A stretch of DNA of 64,000 nt from Septoria linicola (GCA_024114885.1 CP099426.1:1674001-1738000); one strand, 5' to 3'; counted from the stretch's first letter, positions 10,483 through 21,796 are shown. The notes: generated from the letters alone by a model not told the origin. Numbers and translations: made by a program.

Positions 10483-12163
10483 GGTGATGATAGTCCCAGG
10501 CCCTGGCGCGACTGGGATGAGAGAGCTTTGAAGGTGATGTAGAGAGGGATGCTCGCGTGGTCGTACTGCACGTGGTCAAAGCGACATATTATATGACAAG
10601 CGAGCGTTTCTATTCGCCAAGCTCCTCGGTCGGTTCGTCTGCCATGACAAGCTGTTTCCCAAAGTGGCGATCGTCTAGGAGCTGGTCGCATAGCCAAGTA
10701 GAGGAGGCGCAACTCAATTGTTGTGCCCCACGGGGTTGCATAGTCAATCTCACTGGCCAGTCACATCACGGAGTACAGTCCTGTACTATATGGGATGTCT
10801 CCTTACCAAGCTCGAAAGCCTCTTGGATCTCTTGGTCGGCAAGAGGGGTCATACAGCTATACTGGAGTACAAGAAGTTCTCGCCGCATGGCAGCGCCAGA
10901 AAGAGGTTTCTGGGCGATCGCTAGTCCATTGGCAGAGCTCTTCTCGTAGCACAAGCGTGAGCCGAGCGACCCGCTCTTGTTTGCAGAAATGTGATCTGTC
11001 GTAAAGAGTGCAAACGAGTCGGAATCTGCATCAGAAAGACGCAATGGCTATCGTAGGTCCGTAGATTGAGCTGATCATCAGTGCCTGAATTGCATTTGTA
11101 CGAGACTTCTGCGAGCTCTGCGACGTCCATAGCGGTGTACGAGAACGAATTATCCAGTTAGATGTCTGGTGTGCATCGGGATCTACCGTCTATTGTTGCT
11201 CTTGGTCTTGTCGCCATGCGACAGTTCACCGACTTGGCTTCTTGTTTCACAGATGTGTCGCACCAGTTGTCTCTTGCTTGTCCAATGCCTGGCGAGATTG
11301 CAAATTGCAAGCCTCGGTTGGCGGCGATCTTGGCCGTCTATTCAAGTACACAAGACGCTTCCACTATTTCAACGAGCGCAAAGACGCGTGACCATTGATT
11401 GCTTGTCTGTACCTGTACTTTCTGCGCCTTGCTGGGCAAAGCAGCTACCTCGTGGCAACCGAGGACCGTTCGATGTTCACATGCGGATCGTGTGAAGCGT
11501 TTTCCCGATTTCGCGCGACTGCTCGCGTAAATATGCGAAGGCTCAACCTCACATTGCACACCGTGCGCATGTTTGAGGGGTTGGAGCAGGATGCTAATGA
11601 GGAAACATGCACGTGCAGTGCTAACTGTCAGCAGAAGATGCATAAGTCGCTTGCGCCGCGAGCAACTCTCGGGCAAAGTTCCACCTCTACGTGCTACAAC
11701 GGGCATCTGCCTCCAGTATTGAATGGGGCAGGTTCTGCCACTCGCAAGAGAGATGCCATACGCTGGCCGGGTGTTGTCAAGGCGTGGCGGAACCACGACA
11801 CATATCCTGGATGATGGGCCTGCTGGGCGGAGCAAAGCAATTTTGACACCATGATATTGGCCGCCATGTCTCGAAAAGTTTATATCGGAGCTGCTGCGAG
11901 GTTGGAAAGCTGGTTGCCCAAGTCTTGCAGCACCGGCGGTGTCAGTTCTTTTGATGCCATCTCGTCAGCACGAACGTCGTGGCCACAGACGATAGTCTTC
12001 TCTTCAATTGTGGTAAGTTTGTGGTAAGCACAAATCTTTCCGTCTTTCTCAGCACGACCGACTCCTTGGCACGCACCACATGCGATGTGATCTCGAATGG
12101 TGCGCGCAGAGCACGCAATTGCGGAGCGTTCATCGAAAAGGACTGAGTGACGTTCTGCCCAAC
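10483..12163. other. Gene-poor intergenic region
   Basis: 1.7 kb between the MFS transporter and the first secreted-protein gene, with starts on both sides. Several ORFs of 70-165 codons overlap on both strands, but none has a domain, a signal peptide or convincing splice partners. I see no repeat or transposon remnant. Confidence 0.5.
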
Positions 12164-12708
12164 ATGCCGAACATATGCTACATACTTGCGGCACTGCTCG
12201 CCATTTTCGCCACTCCATCACAAGCCTGGGAACCAGTCATCGACTCGTGGGACTCGAGAGTAAAAGGCTACGGCAGACCAGGCTTGAAGCTGGCTGTCGC
12301 GCGCTATGCATCCGCGAACTGCAGCATAGAGATGGATCAGACCCATCCAAGAGGTGACAGAGCTGATGAGCAGAAGTCTTGTCTCAACTGGGAGTTTCCA
12401 TTTCACAGCTTCGCATTTCAGTATCCTCGCATGTTAGGAAACGGAGACGACGGCTGGCTGCAACTCCGAGGTTGCATGATCACACTGTACCGTCACAAGA
12501 ATTGTAAGGGCCAGCTCGAAAGGCGTGAGTTGTTTCCTTCGAACTGCTGCGCGAACGTGTTGCTACGCACGCACAAAAGTGGCGAGCTAATCTTTCCCTT
12601 CTAGGCTACACTGACCCCAATGAGAAGCAATGTCTGAATCTCTCAGAACCGGGTTTGTCAGCAAAGGTGACGGAGTGCCGTCGCTGTCCACACCCGGGCA
12701 AGTGTTGA
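12164..12708 (+). CDS. Small secreted cysteine-rich protein
   Basis: Two exons, 12164-12524 and 12605-12708, give 154 residues. The start MPNICYILAALLAIFATPSQA is a clear signal peptide with likely cleavage after SQA. The mature chain has eight cysteines; the last four lie in the final 35 residues (QC, ECRRC, GKC), encoded almost wholly by exon 2. Without splicing, translation would stop soon after the donor; splicing at GTGAGT/CTAG adds the cysteine-rich end in frame, which supports the model. No known domain is recognised. Size, secretion signal and even cysteine number fit an extracellular, disulfide-stabilised protein such as an effector candidate or small antimicrobial protein; that role is inference. 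It is the first of three secreted-protein genes on the same strand. Confidence 0.75.
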
Positions 12709-13182
12709 TGCGCATCGGCGCCGAAATTGCGCCCTTCTCTTGTCCCGTTGCAGTGGTATACATTCTTCCTCCTCGGGATATACGGCAGCACCGACGAGAC
12801 GAACCTCAGGAATGCGGAGGAAGATCCTGGCAATCTACTGCAAAACAAGGCTTGGTTCCTGGGGGATGAGAGCAAGAAGGCATATCTGGGCCGCCCAAAC
12901 ACAGTGTGACTTGCGAGCGCCGCAGTATCTCAATACTTGAGCCGTGTGTGCCGTTCATCCAGCTTGTGTAGGCCCACTGCCCACTTCGTTGGTCTTCCGG
13001 CAGGCTGCGCGTCCACAAACCGCCAGTGTGGCACTGTACGGTCTGTGGTATGTATTGGCGCCTATGCTGCCATGACCTACGGTTATCATATGATCATTCG
13101 GTTGCCTCACATCTCACAAGTCTCTGGCAGTGTCACTTACGACCGAACTTGTACAGCAGCCCGAGTCTGACAGAATCGCACA
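12709..13182. other. Intergenic region, promoter of the Thr-rich protein gene
   Basis: 474 nt with no supported gene; only short overlapping ORFs without domains. Confidence 0.5.
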
Positions 13183-14257
13183 ATGTATAGCAGCACCTGC
13201 ATTCTTACGGCCGTCTTCCCATCCTTCCTCGCACTGGTGTCTGCTACAGATATCGCGCCAGGCTTTATCGTCGAGTTGAAAGAAGTGGACCATGCGAGAC
13301 AGCTCGCTTATGATGATGCTGCAGTTCTGAACACAGCACTCGGCTCCGAAGTGGTCTCTCCAGCGAGCTCAACGGATATCGGACTTGCGGTAAGTGCTAC
13401 TACTCGTTGCAGGCTGGAGCATAGCTCTGTCTAAACATCCGGTTTGCGGGTGCCGATCATTGACTAACACGTTTCACAGACTCTTTTTGATGCTATCATT
13501 AGCCCATCTGCAGTGAGATTGCCAGCCTATAATCCGCGAAGCATCCCGCTGATACAGACGTAGCAGACGACCTTGATCAGGGTAGTCGATCAAGATAGAA
13601 AAGTCGGCAAGAGACAAGACGGAGGTGCAGTAAGTGAATTCCATGGCCTTTGTCAGTCTCATCTGACAGTGCTGGACAGACACAAGTTGTAGCCCCCACC
13701 TCCACCATAACTGTGACTACTGCTACCACACAAGTCGCCACATTCACTTCGAGCGTGCCGTCGACGACCACAATCGTGAACACGCAGGACGTCACTCTTA
13801 CCACTTCATTCTTCGCGACCACGACTCAAGTGAGCACTGTGCAAGGTAGAGCTTCCTCGGGCTATCTCTGGCGGCAGGCTGAGCTGACAGCATACCAGGT
13901 CGGACCATCACCTCCACGACAGTGAATCAAGTGACTTCCACATTCGTGACGACTGGGACTTCGACCTTGCAAACTACTGCCGTGCAAACGACGCCCGCCA
14001 TAAGCACTCAGCCTAGCAGCGTTACAAGCACTGTTCAAGAGACTGCGACCCAGATCGGAACGACATTTGTAACAGTTACAGCTACAGTCACGCGACCAAC
14101 TTCAACTGCTACTGGGCAGGCAGTGACCACAACGCTTCCGCCTGCTACAGTTCAAGTTCAGAGGACTTCCCAAGGACCTGTCGTCTACCCGACAACCGGT
14201 CCTTGCGCGCCCGTGTTTAGGAACGGCCCCATGATGTACTGCCAGGGCAACGCTTAG
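13183..14257 (+). CDS. Secreted Ser/Thr-rich protein, function unknown
   Basis: Proposed exons are 13183-13389, 13480-13512, 13564-13629, 13680-13845 and 13899-14257, giving 276 residues in one frame. The N-terminus MYSSTCILTAVFPSFLALVSA is a signal peptide. A basic site (KVGKR followed by QDGG) near residue 97 resembles a Kex2 processing site. From about residue 103 to 245 the chain is dominated by Thr, Ser and Val (TITVTTATTQ-like phrases), as expected for a heavily O-glycosylated wall or surface protein. The end has two cysteines (GPCAPV and MYCQGNA) and no GPI signal. The weak point is the second intron (13513-13563, donor GTGAGA, ending TAG). It is needed to remove an in-frame TAG at 13561-13563; if it is not spliced the gene is broken there. 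Confidence 0.55.
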
Positions 14258-14687
14258 AGCGTTGGAAGGTTGCGGTGTTTGAGCGGCGACACAAGGCATG
14301 TATTGTGCGAAGCATGAATTCACGATCTTCTGTGACTGCTTACTTCGCGTCTCATGGTCGAACAGAAGAGAAGCGAAACGATCTCAATATAGCATCACTT
14401 GGAAAACCCCGTATATGAACGACCTAGATCGTTCACCTGCCTCTCGCTAATATCCTTGGAAAACACATTGTTGTGTAAAGCGGTCGATGACCATAGGTTG
14501 CCAAGACTAAGCCATCAAGATTGGCAATGGTGCCGGCTGCGCAGTATTACGTAGGACTTGCCGCAGCATTCTCGTCGCTTGACAGTATTCGCTGCTCACC
14601 AAAGCAGAAAGTGAAGCTATAAAAGGACCTCGTTGACAAGGGTGTTCCTGATGCACCAGCAGAAACTCATAGTGCAAGCAGCTCACC
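14258..14687. other. Intergenic region with TATA box
   Basis: 430 nt between two same-strand secreted-protein genes. Apart from the TATA box listed separately I see nothing distinct. Confidence 0.5.
14618..14625 (+). promoter_or_regulatory. TATA box of the NTF2-like secreted protein gene
   Basis: TATAAAAG lies 63 nt upstream of the ATG at 14688, a usual distance for a compact fungal promoter with a short 5' UTR. Confidence 0.55.
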
Positions 14688-15350
14688 ATGACCAATTTGC
14701 GGGCACTCTTCTCATTCATTCTTCTTGGCCTAGCCTATGTCGGTAGCGCCGCTGGCCAACAGAACAAGAAGAATTGCGACTGCTTGAATGACAAGGATGT
14801 CGATACCATCTTGAAAGACTTTACGACTGTGATCCGCACCGCTCCCGGCTACACGAGACTCGCAGAACGAAGACTCGTCAAAGACTTCACCGCAATCTCG
14901 GACAGCTACGCCTACATCAACAGCGAGCCTGTAGGCACTTTTCTCTTCCTCTCGTATGACATGAAGCTGACAACCTCCTAGCTCAACGGCACAGTCTGCC
15001 GCACCCGAGATCTCTTCATCACCTTTGTTGAGGCAGACTGGACTCAGCACGGGCCGATCGATACCCTGTTCAGCTCGTACACCTGCGACACAATCACTTG
15101 GTACAACACTGTCACCGCATACCCAAAGAACGGCGTCAAGACTCCTGTCCGTGGCATTTACATCCTTGAGATCAACAAGGACAAGAGATTTACGAACATC
15201 CTCCGCGAGCAGAACACGGCTGCTCAGTTGTATGCTCTGTATCCGGATGCGAGGAGCCAGCCAGAGTGCAAGAGGGAGTGGAAGCCAATCAATGGTAAAG
15301 AGGGCACGAAGAGGACGAGCGCGAAGTGTGGTAGGTGCCAGAAGGCATGA
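14688..15350 (+). CDS. Secreted NTF2-like domain protein
   Basis: Two exons, 14688-14930 and 14982-15350, give 203 residues. MTNLRALFSFILLGLAYVGS starts a signal peptide. The mature part resembles the fungal secreted NTF2-like family. It opens with a CDCLNDKDVDTILKDF helix, then a segment ending DFTAISDSYAYINSEP (family form DF..YSDS.N), then the beta-sheet half with TWYNTVTAYP. The cone-shaped NTF2 fold usually forms a small hydrophobic pocket; no catalytic role is known for these fungal secreted members. The 51-nt intron uses GTAGGC, a donor that also fits another secreted-protein gene in this window (44818). The C-terminus is basic and ends CGRCQKA. The gene may act outside the cell with its two secreted neighbours, but that is inference. 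Confidence 0.75.
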
Positions 15351-16411
15351 TTGTTAGGACCTTAAGGGGGTTGAATTGTGGAGTTGGCTGGAAGGTAATT
15401 TCTTGGGTCTTTGGTTGCGTGATGTGCGTATACAATACGGTCTCATTGAAATGTTACAAGTGATTGCTCTTCCATATTGTTGTCGTGAAGACGGCGGTTC
15501 TATGGACACGCTAATTGGTCGCGTAACAGACGCGTCCACACGTGACTGCCGCGTTCCATTCTCATTCACCACGATTTCGCAACTCTTAACTCTTGAAATT
15601 CATCAGATTCCAAGCATTTGAGACGACTCACACTGGCCGTGACTCTGCACGAACAACCTGGAAGCTTTGACCGAAAGCAATGCTGACTTGACTGGCGCGT
15701 CGACTAGATCATCTATCCGCCAGCTGAAGCAGATTCATTGCATCGAGATTAGAAGTGCATCCAAGCTACACCTACGTAGGACATCGTTTCCACTCTGATG
15801 AGCAACAAGCACTTGGAACAAAGGCTTGATATTTCCCAAACTGTGGCTGAGCGTGTTCAAGCAATACGGGCATCCTTGAACAGGCAAGCTCAAACATCAG
15901 GAACATTGACTCATTCGCTGCTAAAATCGAGCCCTACATGGCGGCCTCAGAGATCGACATCACGACTTCCTGTGTTGTGGACATAGCCACGAGATGGACG
16001 AATTAGAGAACGACTTCGAAGCCACATAACCTCTATATCAGCGAACGACCATATGCTGGCCGGATACAGCTCTGGTGCGACACGATCATATTGCTGTGCT
16101 ACAGTACATGCGCTCGATTACACTAGACACCTGCATAGCCTCTGTGGTCCAGCGGGCCCGGTAGCACAATTTTATCGACAATAGCTGTGATAGGTTTCTG
16201 GAGACTCAGAGGACGCTACTTCTTGGCGAAGACTCATGATCAACATGCAAGCCGCCAGCACACATTCCTGATCGGGCAGCTTCTTGGAGCAGGACGATCA
16301 AGGACTGTGTGCATATGGCAGATGGCTGAGGCTTGTCCATGCTTGAAATGTTAAGCGACGCCCACTTCTCTGCATGGCTCCTGTGGAAACATCTTTGAGA
16401 GCCTGTCGACC
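15351..16411. other. Intergenic region, no gene seen
   Basis: 1.06 kb with only short domain-free ORFs. It precedes the broken membrane-protein gene. Confidence 0.5.
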
Positions 16412-19180
16412 ATGTTCCAACACCACATCACGGTCGCCGAAGCGGCGGCCATACTGAACGTCGTCATAGTCATTGGTGAGGCGGGAGAAGATCTTGTGAC
16501 TGCTCGATCTGACGTTTGGTAGTACAAGTCAGATATCCACTTCTCATCACACTGGTCGCTGTCGGGATTGTCAAAAGCAGGACCAATGTCGCGACATGGT
16601 CGGTGTTCGGACGCCTCATCAACCAGTCTTACTGGCCGATCCTGCTGCAGACCGACACTGTAGCTGGCAACAAGGTTGACGAGCGAGTGCGAGGCATCGC
16701 CATCTCTTCCTCTCTCACTACCCTTCTGCTAGCCATCGCCGCTGTCGTCACGCCGTTGGGTCTGCATAGTACACTGCGTAACACTGAACTCGACGATGTT
16801 CGTTTCGAGTACAGTCGGGATACTAGCGCTATGGGCCTTGCAACACAATCTCGAGCAGGCTACAACGCGAGCAGAACTTGTCAATATACGTTCTATACCG
16901 CGCCCTGCCCGTAGAACGATGATGGTGTAGAGGTCTACAACAATGACACCGGCACTGGCATGCGTACTGTGCCCGATAGAGACGATGCCTTTATTACAAG
17001 TATGTTGCAGAAGTCTGCATGAAGCGTGAAGTCACTAATAGCCGAAACAGCCACCATACCATTGGATATCAGCAATGTATTCAAGAGTGCCGACAATGCC
17101 AATGGTGGAGCTGTCGCCAACTTGTTTGACATTCAGTACAGATCGTTCCTGAATTAAAGTATGTCTTTGCACCTTCTGCACGATCAACTAAGCTTCGCTA
17201 ACACGATGATACCTATAAGACAATCAGACCAAGCCAAATCCTGATAGTACTCATGTTTGGCTCGACCATGGCAAGCCCCGTACACAGGGACGGTTTCAAT
17301 ACTATCAGCAATTCTTCTTGGAGAATAGAACACGCGCGATTGAGGGCCTCATCATCTCTACCCAAGACACGCCTGGCATCGGCCTTCGAAACCACACTCT
17401 ACCCCCAGCATCAGAGTACGGATACACATGGAAAGAGCGTATTCTGTGGCTCAAACCTGTGACACAGTAAGTGTTGTGCAGTGACGAAGAAGCTCTCTTG
17501 ACATGCTAACACTTCTCGGTAGGTGCACTTCGTTAAATTTAACCTACGAGTACATGATACCGCCTCCAGATGGCCAATACTATGCCCTGAACCAGAGCAT
17601 TGTCAATCGAGGGGGCTTCATTTGCCTCCCGGAACTCACACCCATTCTCGATCTCAACGGCACCCAGAGCGATCCAAGATACCTCAACCGAGCTCATGCC
17701 GCTGCAGTACTGACCAATATTTTCTTGGCGAAGTATCTAAAGCAGAATAGAACGATTCTAAAGCTAAACACGAGGTACAGTCTTGGAGACTATCAAGATC
17801 CTGAGTCTTTCACCACCTGGGACGCGAGTGCGCCTGAGCCAAATCGGCTGTACTTCAGCTCTTTTCGATCACTCGACTTGGCCGCGAACACATCGAACCC
17901 GAGTCTACCAGGACCCACATTGACGTCTCTCAAGGCATCCAACCACAGCAATATTGGTGACCGGGTTGTCACTATTGGTGCGTAGCTCGCCCGAAGCTGA
18001 TTTCGTCTTCTCAACTAACATCGCAGTAGATCCGCTTGTAAAGGGTTATGATCGAGGTGATAGTGCAGACATCACTATCGCAGGTGCTAGTGGCGGCCTC
18101 ATGCTTGGTATCGGTACCCAGATCGATGAGGAAGGCAATTCTCTGCCTGAAAGCGATGCTGCGCAGTTGAATCCAGGTTCGATGTGGTCACAGCCGCTTT
18201 TTGCCTGCATGTCTGGCGTCGCCGCGTCGGTGAAGGAGGTAACCTTCCAGCTGAATGGGACAAACACACTCGACAATCTAGTGGTACAGAGTGTCGAACA
18301 AGTCTTATACGCGAGTGAGGACGACTTTCCAATCTGGGCAATGGAACAGACCAACCGCAACATCTCCCAGGTGTCCCCATTCTGGGGTATGATCTCTCAG
18401 GAGGCAGCTAACACGGCCGACGTAGCTACTGCCCGCCAAGCAAGTTTTCGTCTTCCAGCATCTTCGACTTCGGTCTTTGGTGGTTATGCACTGAGCTCAG
18501 CGGACGATGCAGTTGCAGGAGCGAAGGCTTCACTAGCCGCTATTCAAGATATCTACACAGCTGGTGATTCCAATAAGTTCATTCCTGGGTCTCAAGACTA
18601 CACCGGAGGCAATAACTATTTACTGTATCGACAATGGCAAAAGCTTCTTGGCGACCCGACCACAGCAGGTAGAGTTATCGACCTCATATGGACAGATCTT
18701 ATGGCAAACTACCTGGTCAGTGCTAGAAGCACTTTGTCAACAACGCAGGATGATCTCGCAACCCGCCGCGACGAATCCTCAATTTTGTACGCCAACAGAC
18801 CTGCCTCTCAATTTTCGATCGGCATTTCCTATGATTGGCGTCACGCAATTCCCGCTCTCTTGTTTGTCTGCGTGTATGTTGGACTGCTGGCATGGGGTCT
18901 GATCATGTTCATGACTCGAGGTCTGAGCATTACCATTTTGCGGTTTATGCTCAATCAGACGGCAGCTGGACGATCAATCACTACAGAACGATATCATGCC
19001 ACTAGTGATCTCGACGTCACTCGAACAGCGGTCTGGGCAAGAATCAGAGGAGACGAAATGGTCAGAGTTGGGAAAGACAGCGTTGGCATGCAGCACTTTG
19101 GTGGAGCAGAATCTCAAGAGTACTACCCACTGGAGTCGAAGCCTGGCATGCATCATTCGGCTGAGCACGATTCCCAGTAG
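16412..19180 (+). pseudogene. Fungal multi-pass membrane protein gene with two in-frame stops
   Basis: Six exons (16412-16475, 16523-16999, 17051-17158, 17220-17466, 17523-17977, 18027-19180) share one frame and total 835 codons. Two sense positions are stops: TAG at 16912-16914, just after APCP, and TAA at 17155-17157, one base before a donor. All five introns keep usable GT-AG signals and phases. The encoded protein fits a large family of uncharacterised Pezizomycotina membrane proteins. Near the N-terminus are hydrophobic segments and the SYWPILLQTDTVA and AAVVTPLGLHSTL phrases; then comes a long extracellular region with many N-glycosylation sites and GIGLRNHTLPP; then a TM helix near 18850-18920 and a short cytosolic tail. 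Intact splice phases and no frameshifts suggest recent loss, or an error or strain-specific allele. If functional at all, only the separate 3' ORF from about 17954 would be translated. Confidence 0.7.
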
Positions 19181-19362
19181 ATGTTTCCTTGTATGCTGAA
19201 AATAACACTAATCGCGCATCTCTTTGCTTCACTTTCAAGATCTTGATCTGCTATTCAGTAACGAAATGCTTGCAACGTTTTCAACAGAAGAACATTGTAC
19301 TGTCTGTTGCAGTCTCAGACTAGCATCAAAGCTTGCCCCTCCAGCGACGGCGCTGATATACT

Positions 19363-19799
19363 TCATGCCTCGAAATCCTGCGATGTGTGTCAGTCATGGA
19401 CGGCTTGACGTAGGACAGCATGCATCCACTCACCTCGCCTAAGCAGGCGCCAAATCTGGAATTCGCCGCACACCACGCATTGACAGACGCCTGCCATCCC
19501 CTAATCACCCGAGTTCCAGTCTCCCAGATACTCGCGGCAATAGCCATTGCTTCGCGGTCCCCAGCCTGTCCCGCACGCCTGAATGCAGCCCAGGCCGCAA
19601 CAAGTGTCGCGACTGGAGCAGCCTTCTCGTCCGGATGGTCGTTGAGGTACTGCTCGACGTCGTCATACCAGTCGTCTACAAGGTGCTCTCCGATCTGTAG
19701 GATCTCTTCCGCTAGCTTGGTGGCGATGGGTTGGTCTGTGCGGGTGTTGTGTGCGTATGCGATGCACAGTGCTTCTCTTGAGGAGATTGTGGAGGACAT
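19363..19799 (-). CDS. Small hypothetical protein
   Basis: Two exons, 19799-19434 and 19377-19363, give 126 residues; the second exon supplies only DFEA and the stop. The intron has GTGAGT and CGCAG ends. The protein is acidic and helical, with no signal peptide and no domain I recognise. A central Ala-rich helix (LVAAWAAFRRAGQAGD) and Trp residues stand out. Reading through the donor instead would give a 157-residue form with a basic tail. It converges on the membrane-protein pseudogene. Confidence 0.55.
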
Positions 19800-20418
19800 G
19801 GCTGAGAGATGTCTGCTGTATTTCTGTGTAACGGGGTTGGATTGTGGGAGTAGATGTGCAAGTAGTCTTGATTATTGGGAGTGTTCAGTATCGTGTCGAT
19901 GTAGAGTAGTGGAAAGTGTATACAGTTTCGAGTGTGTCGAGTATAGGTCGAATCATGGTCTGAGAGGTGAATCGCTGGCTGGTCAGCTGTCATCTGCATG
20001 CGAGTCGCATTCACTACCAAGGTGAAAGGCAAGAATCGAAGACAGGGACGGTCTGCGTGCTGGTGAATGTTGATCGTGCCACTGCTCAGTTGTCAACTGT
20101 AATCTGTCCAAGTGAGTAGAGGTAGACATGTTAGGGAGAAGCGCTTTCTTATCTGGTCTGATACTGGCTATCTTGTAGTATCTCTTGTTTGCTATAGACA
20201 AGCCATGGCATGATTGCTCTGGAAAAAAACAGCTGGACAAGCAAGACTGCACACGCGTAGAAAGCCAAAAGCTTACGCGGTTCAGCATCTGAGCAAACAT
20301 CGAACCTCTCTCCAGCAGTCAGGCGACTCTCGTCGTAGAAAGTCATCGCAACTCAACCACAAACTCTGGCCCCTCTTTGTATCTCTCCTGAAGCTTTTCT
20401 CTCTTCCGTTGTTCCTCC
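19800..20418. other. Intergenic region, no gene seen
   Basis: 619 nt between two minus-strand genes; low-complexity T/G-rich stretches around 19850-19950 and short ORFs only. Confidence 0.5.
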
Positions 20419-21414
20419 CTACTGCCAAACACTCTCGTTCTTGATGTTTCTTCCGAACACAGGTGAATCTGCCCGTTTGCGCTTGCTACCGGTGGCAGCG
20501 GCAGGGTCAGAGTATTCCATGGCCCGAGGAACGAATTGGAAAGGCAATACCTCCGCACAAAATGCATCGCCCAAAAGCTGCGATGCTCGCATCCTCGTTT
20601 GGGGCGAGACTTGTCCGACGAGGTCTTGCAATCTGCCGGGCGAGACGCTTCGGAGATGATTCTTCGTTAACTCGATTGTCCTCTCATTGACCATGCAGTC
20701 CAAAACATCTTTGAATGGTGTCTTGACTGAGCGAGGCGCCATTTGCGAGGGGTGAGAGCGAAGTGGAGGAACACCGAGGGGAATGGTCGCGTAACGAGGA
20801 CCAGTTGGTGGAGCACGAGAGAGGCCCAGGCCACTGTTCCCGGTTGGTAATAGACCGTTGGCTGGATTCGTAGGAATTTGTGAGTGCTGTATGCGAGTGT
20901 CCGTTGGTAGTGGCGTTTGTGTAACGAACGGCGGAACAGATGGCTCCCGTTTGACGTGAACTGGAAATGCAAGATGAGGTGAAGCAGGTTGTGGATGAAA
21001 TGAAGCCTGCGAGTGTGGACCATGAGGACGAGCAACAGGTTTGGTAGGCACAGAAGTCGGGAAGTTGTATGTGCGCTCTCCAGTATCGCTGATGAAGAAC
21101 GTTCTCTTCGCGTCAAAGTCCCACCAACATGTCCAGGACGTTGGTAGCTGCGCAGGTGGTGTTGGCGGCAGCGGTGAAGGTGGCAATTGTGGCGATGGTT
21201 TCGACACCGTCTGCTGAGATGTCTTCTGAGTCTTCTTTGACTTGTTCTTGTGCTTTTTGGCTGCCTTGGCCTCAGATCTGGCCTGTCTCTCTGCTTCATT
21301 CAAGTTGTGTTTGGTCGCTGGAACGCATTTGATAGAAGCTTCGCGACATTGGCGGCAGTCAGTGTTAGAGTCACAGGTGTCGATTCGACGCTGGCTGCAG
21401 CGCTGACACGGCAT
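20419..21414 (-). CDS. Zn2Cys6-like and WW-like domain protein (left member of divergent pair)
   Basis: A single-exon gene of 331 residues. Residues 3-30 hold six cysteines spaced C-x2-C-x7-C-x5-C-x2-C-x6-C, close to the fungal binuclear zinc cluster (usual second spacing x6), ending in CVPA. A Lys/Ala-rich basic helix follows (about 40-62), then a Pro-rich stretch, then a WW-like segment at 90-119 (LPTSWTCWWDF to TYNFP) whose second conserved Trp is replaced by Tyr. The middle is Pro-rich. The C-terminal third has a helical region and an NLS-like GSKRKRADSP near the end. A nuclear protein that binds DNA or proline-rich partners is plausible, but the function is unknown. It lies head-to-head with a gene of the same domain order at 21797. 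Confidence 0.75.
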   Translation of the reverse strand: MPCQRCSQRRIDTCDSNTDCRQCREASIKCVPATKHNLNEAERQARSEAKAAKKHKNKSKKTQKTSQQTVSKPSPQLPPSPLPPTPPAQLPTSWTCWWDFDAKRTFFISDTGERTYNFPTSVPTKPVARPHGPHSQASFHPQPASPHLAFPVHVKREPSVPPFVTQTPLPTDTRIQHSQIPTNPANGLLPTGNSGLGLSRAPPTGPRYATIPLGVPPLRSHPSQMAPRSVKTPFKDVLDCMVNERTIELTKNHLRSVSPGRLQDLVGQVSPQTRMRASQLLGDAFCAEVLPFQFVPRAMEYSDPAAATGSKRKRADSPVFGRNIKNESVWQ

Positions 21415-21796
21415 CGCTGCGGTGTTACTGATCCAAGTCGCGGGCTCAAAGGTGCAAGTCGTTTTGCAGGGCGAGTTGATGTTGCGAGAATCTTGGGCGC
21501 TGCAAAATGTTCACTTGAGCAGCCGTTGTCCTGGACGAGGTCACTGCGGCAAGTCTTTCTGGATCGCTGCTTCGTGCCTCATCGGGGCTATGTAGAGACT
21601 TCCGAGCCCCCCTCAAGTTGTGTCAGCCATTTTGAATCTCTTGGTTGCTGTCGTCGTCAGGACATCGTTGCCGCCAAGAGCTCTCAGTTAGCACTAGCGC
21701 CGCCACCGCCGGCCGTGTTTGCGGTTTTGTGCTTCGAGCGGCTTCCTCGATGCTCTTTCCACCAATGATTCGACAACATTCGCAACAATGCTATAG
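21415..21796. other. Shared promoter region of the Zn2Cys6-WW gene pair
   Basis: About 380 nt between the two divergent genes. It probably also contains the missing first exon of the right-hand gene, since that gene's zinc-cluster exon begins after a CTATAG acceptor at 21791-21796. I could not place that exon with confidence. Confidence 0.5.

Noticed and set aside
11338..11835. 165-codon minus-strand ORF opposed by a 139-codon plus-strand ORF
   Set aside because: Neither has a domain or plausible splice partners; each looks like a shadow of stop-poor GC-balanced DNA.
16912..16914. Possible A-to-I editing of the UAG stop in the membrane-protein gene
   Set aside because: Editing would give Trp where relatives tend to have Gly after CP, and the second stop is UAA, which a single edit cannot fix. 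A pseudogene is the simpler reading.
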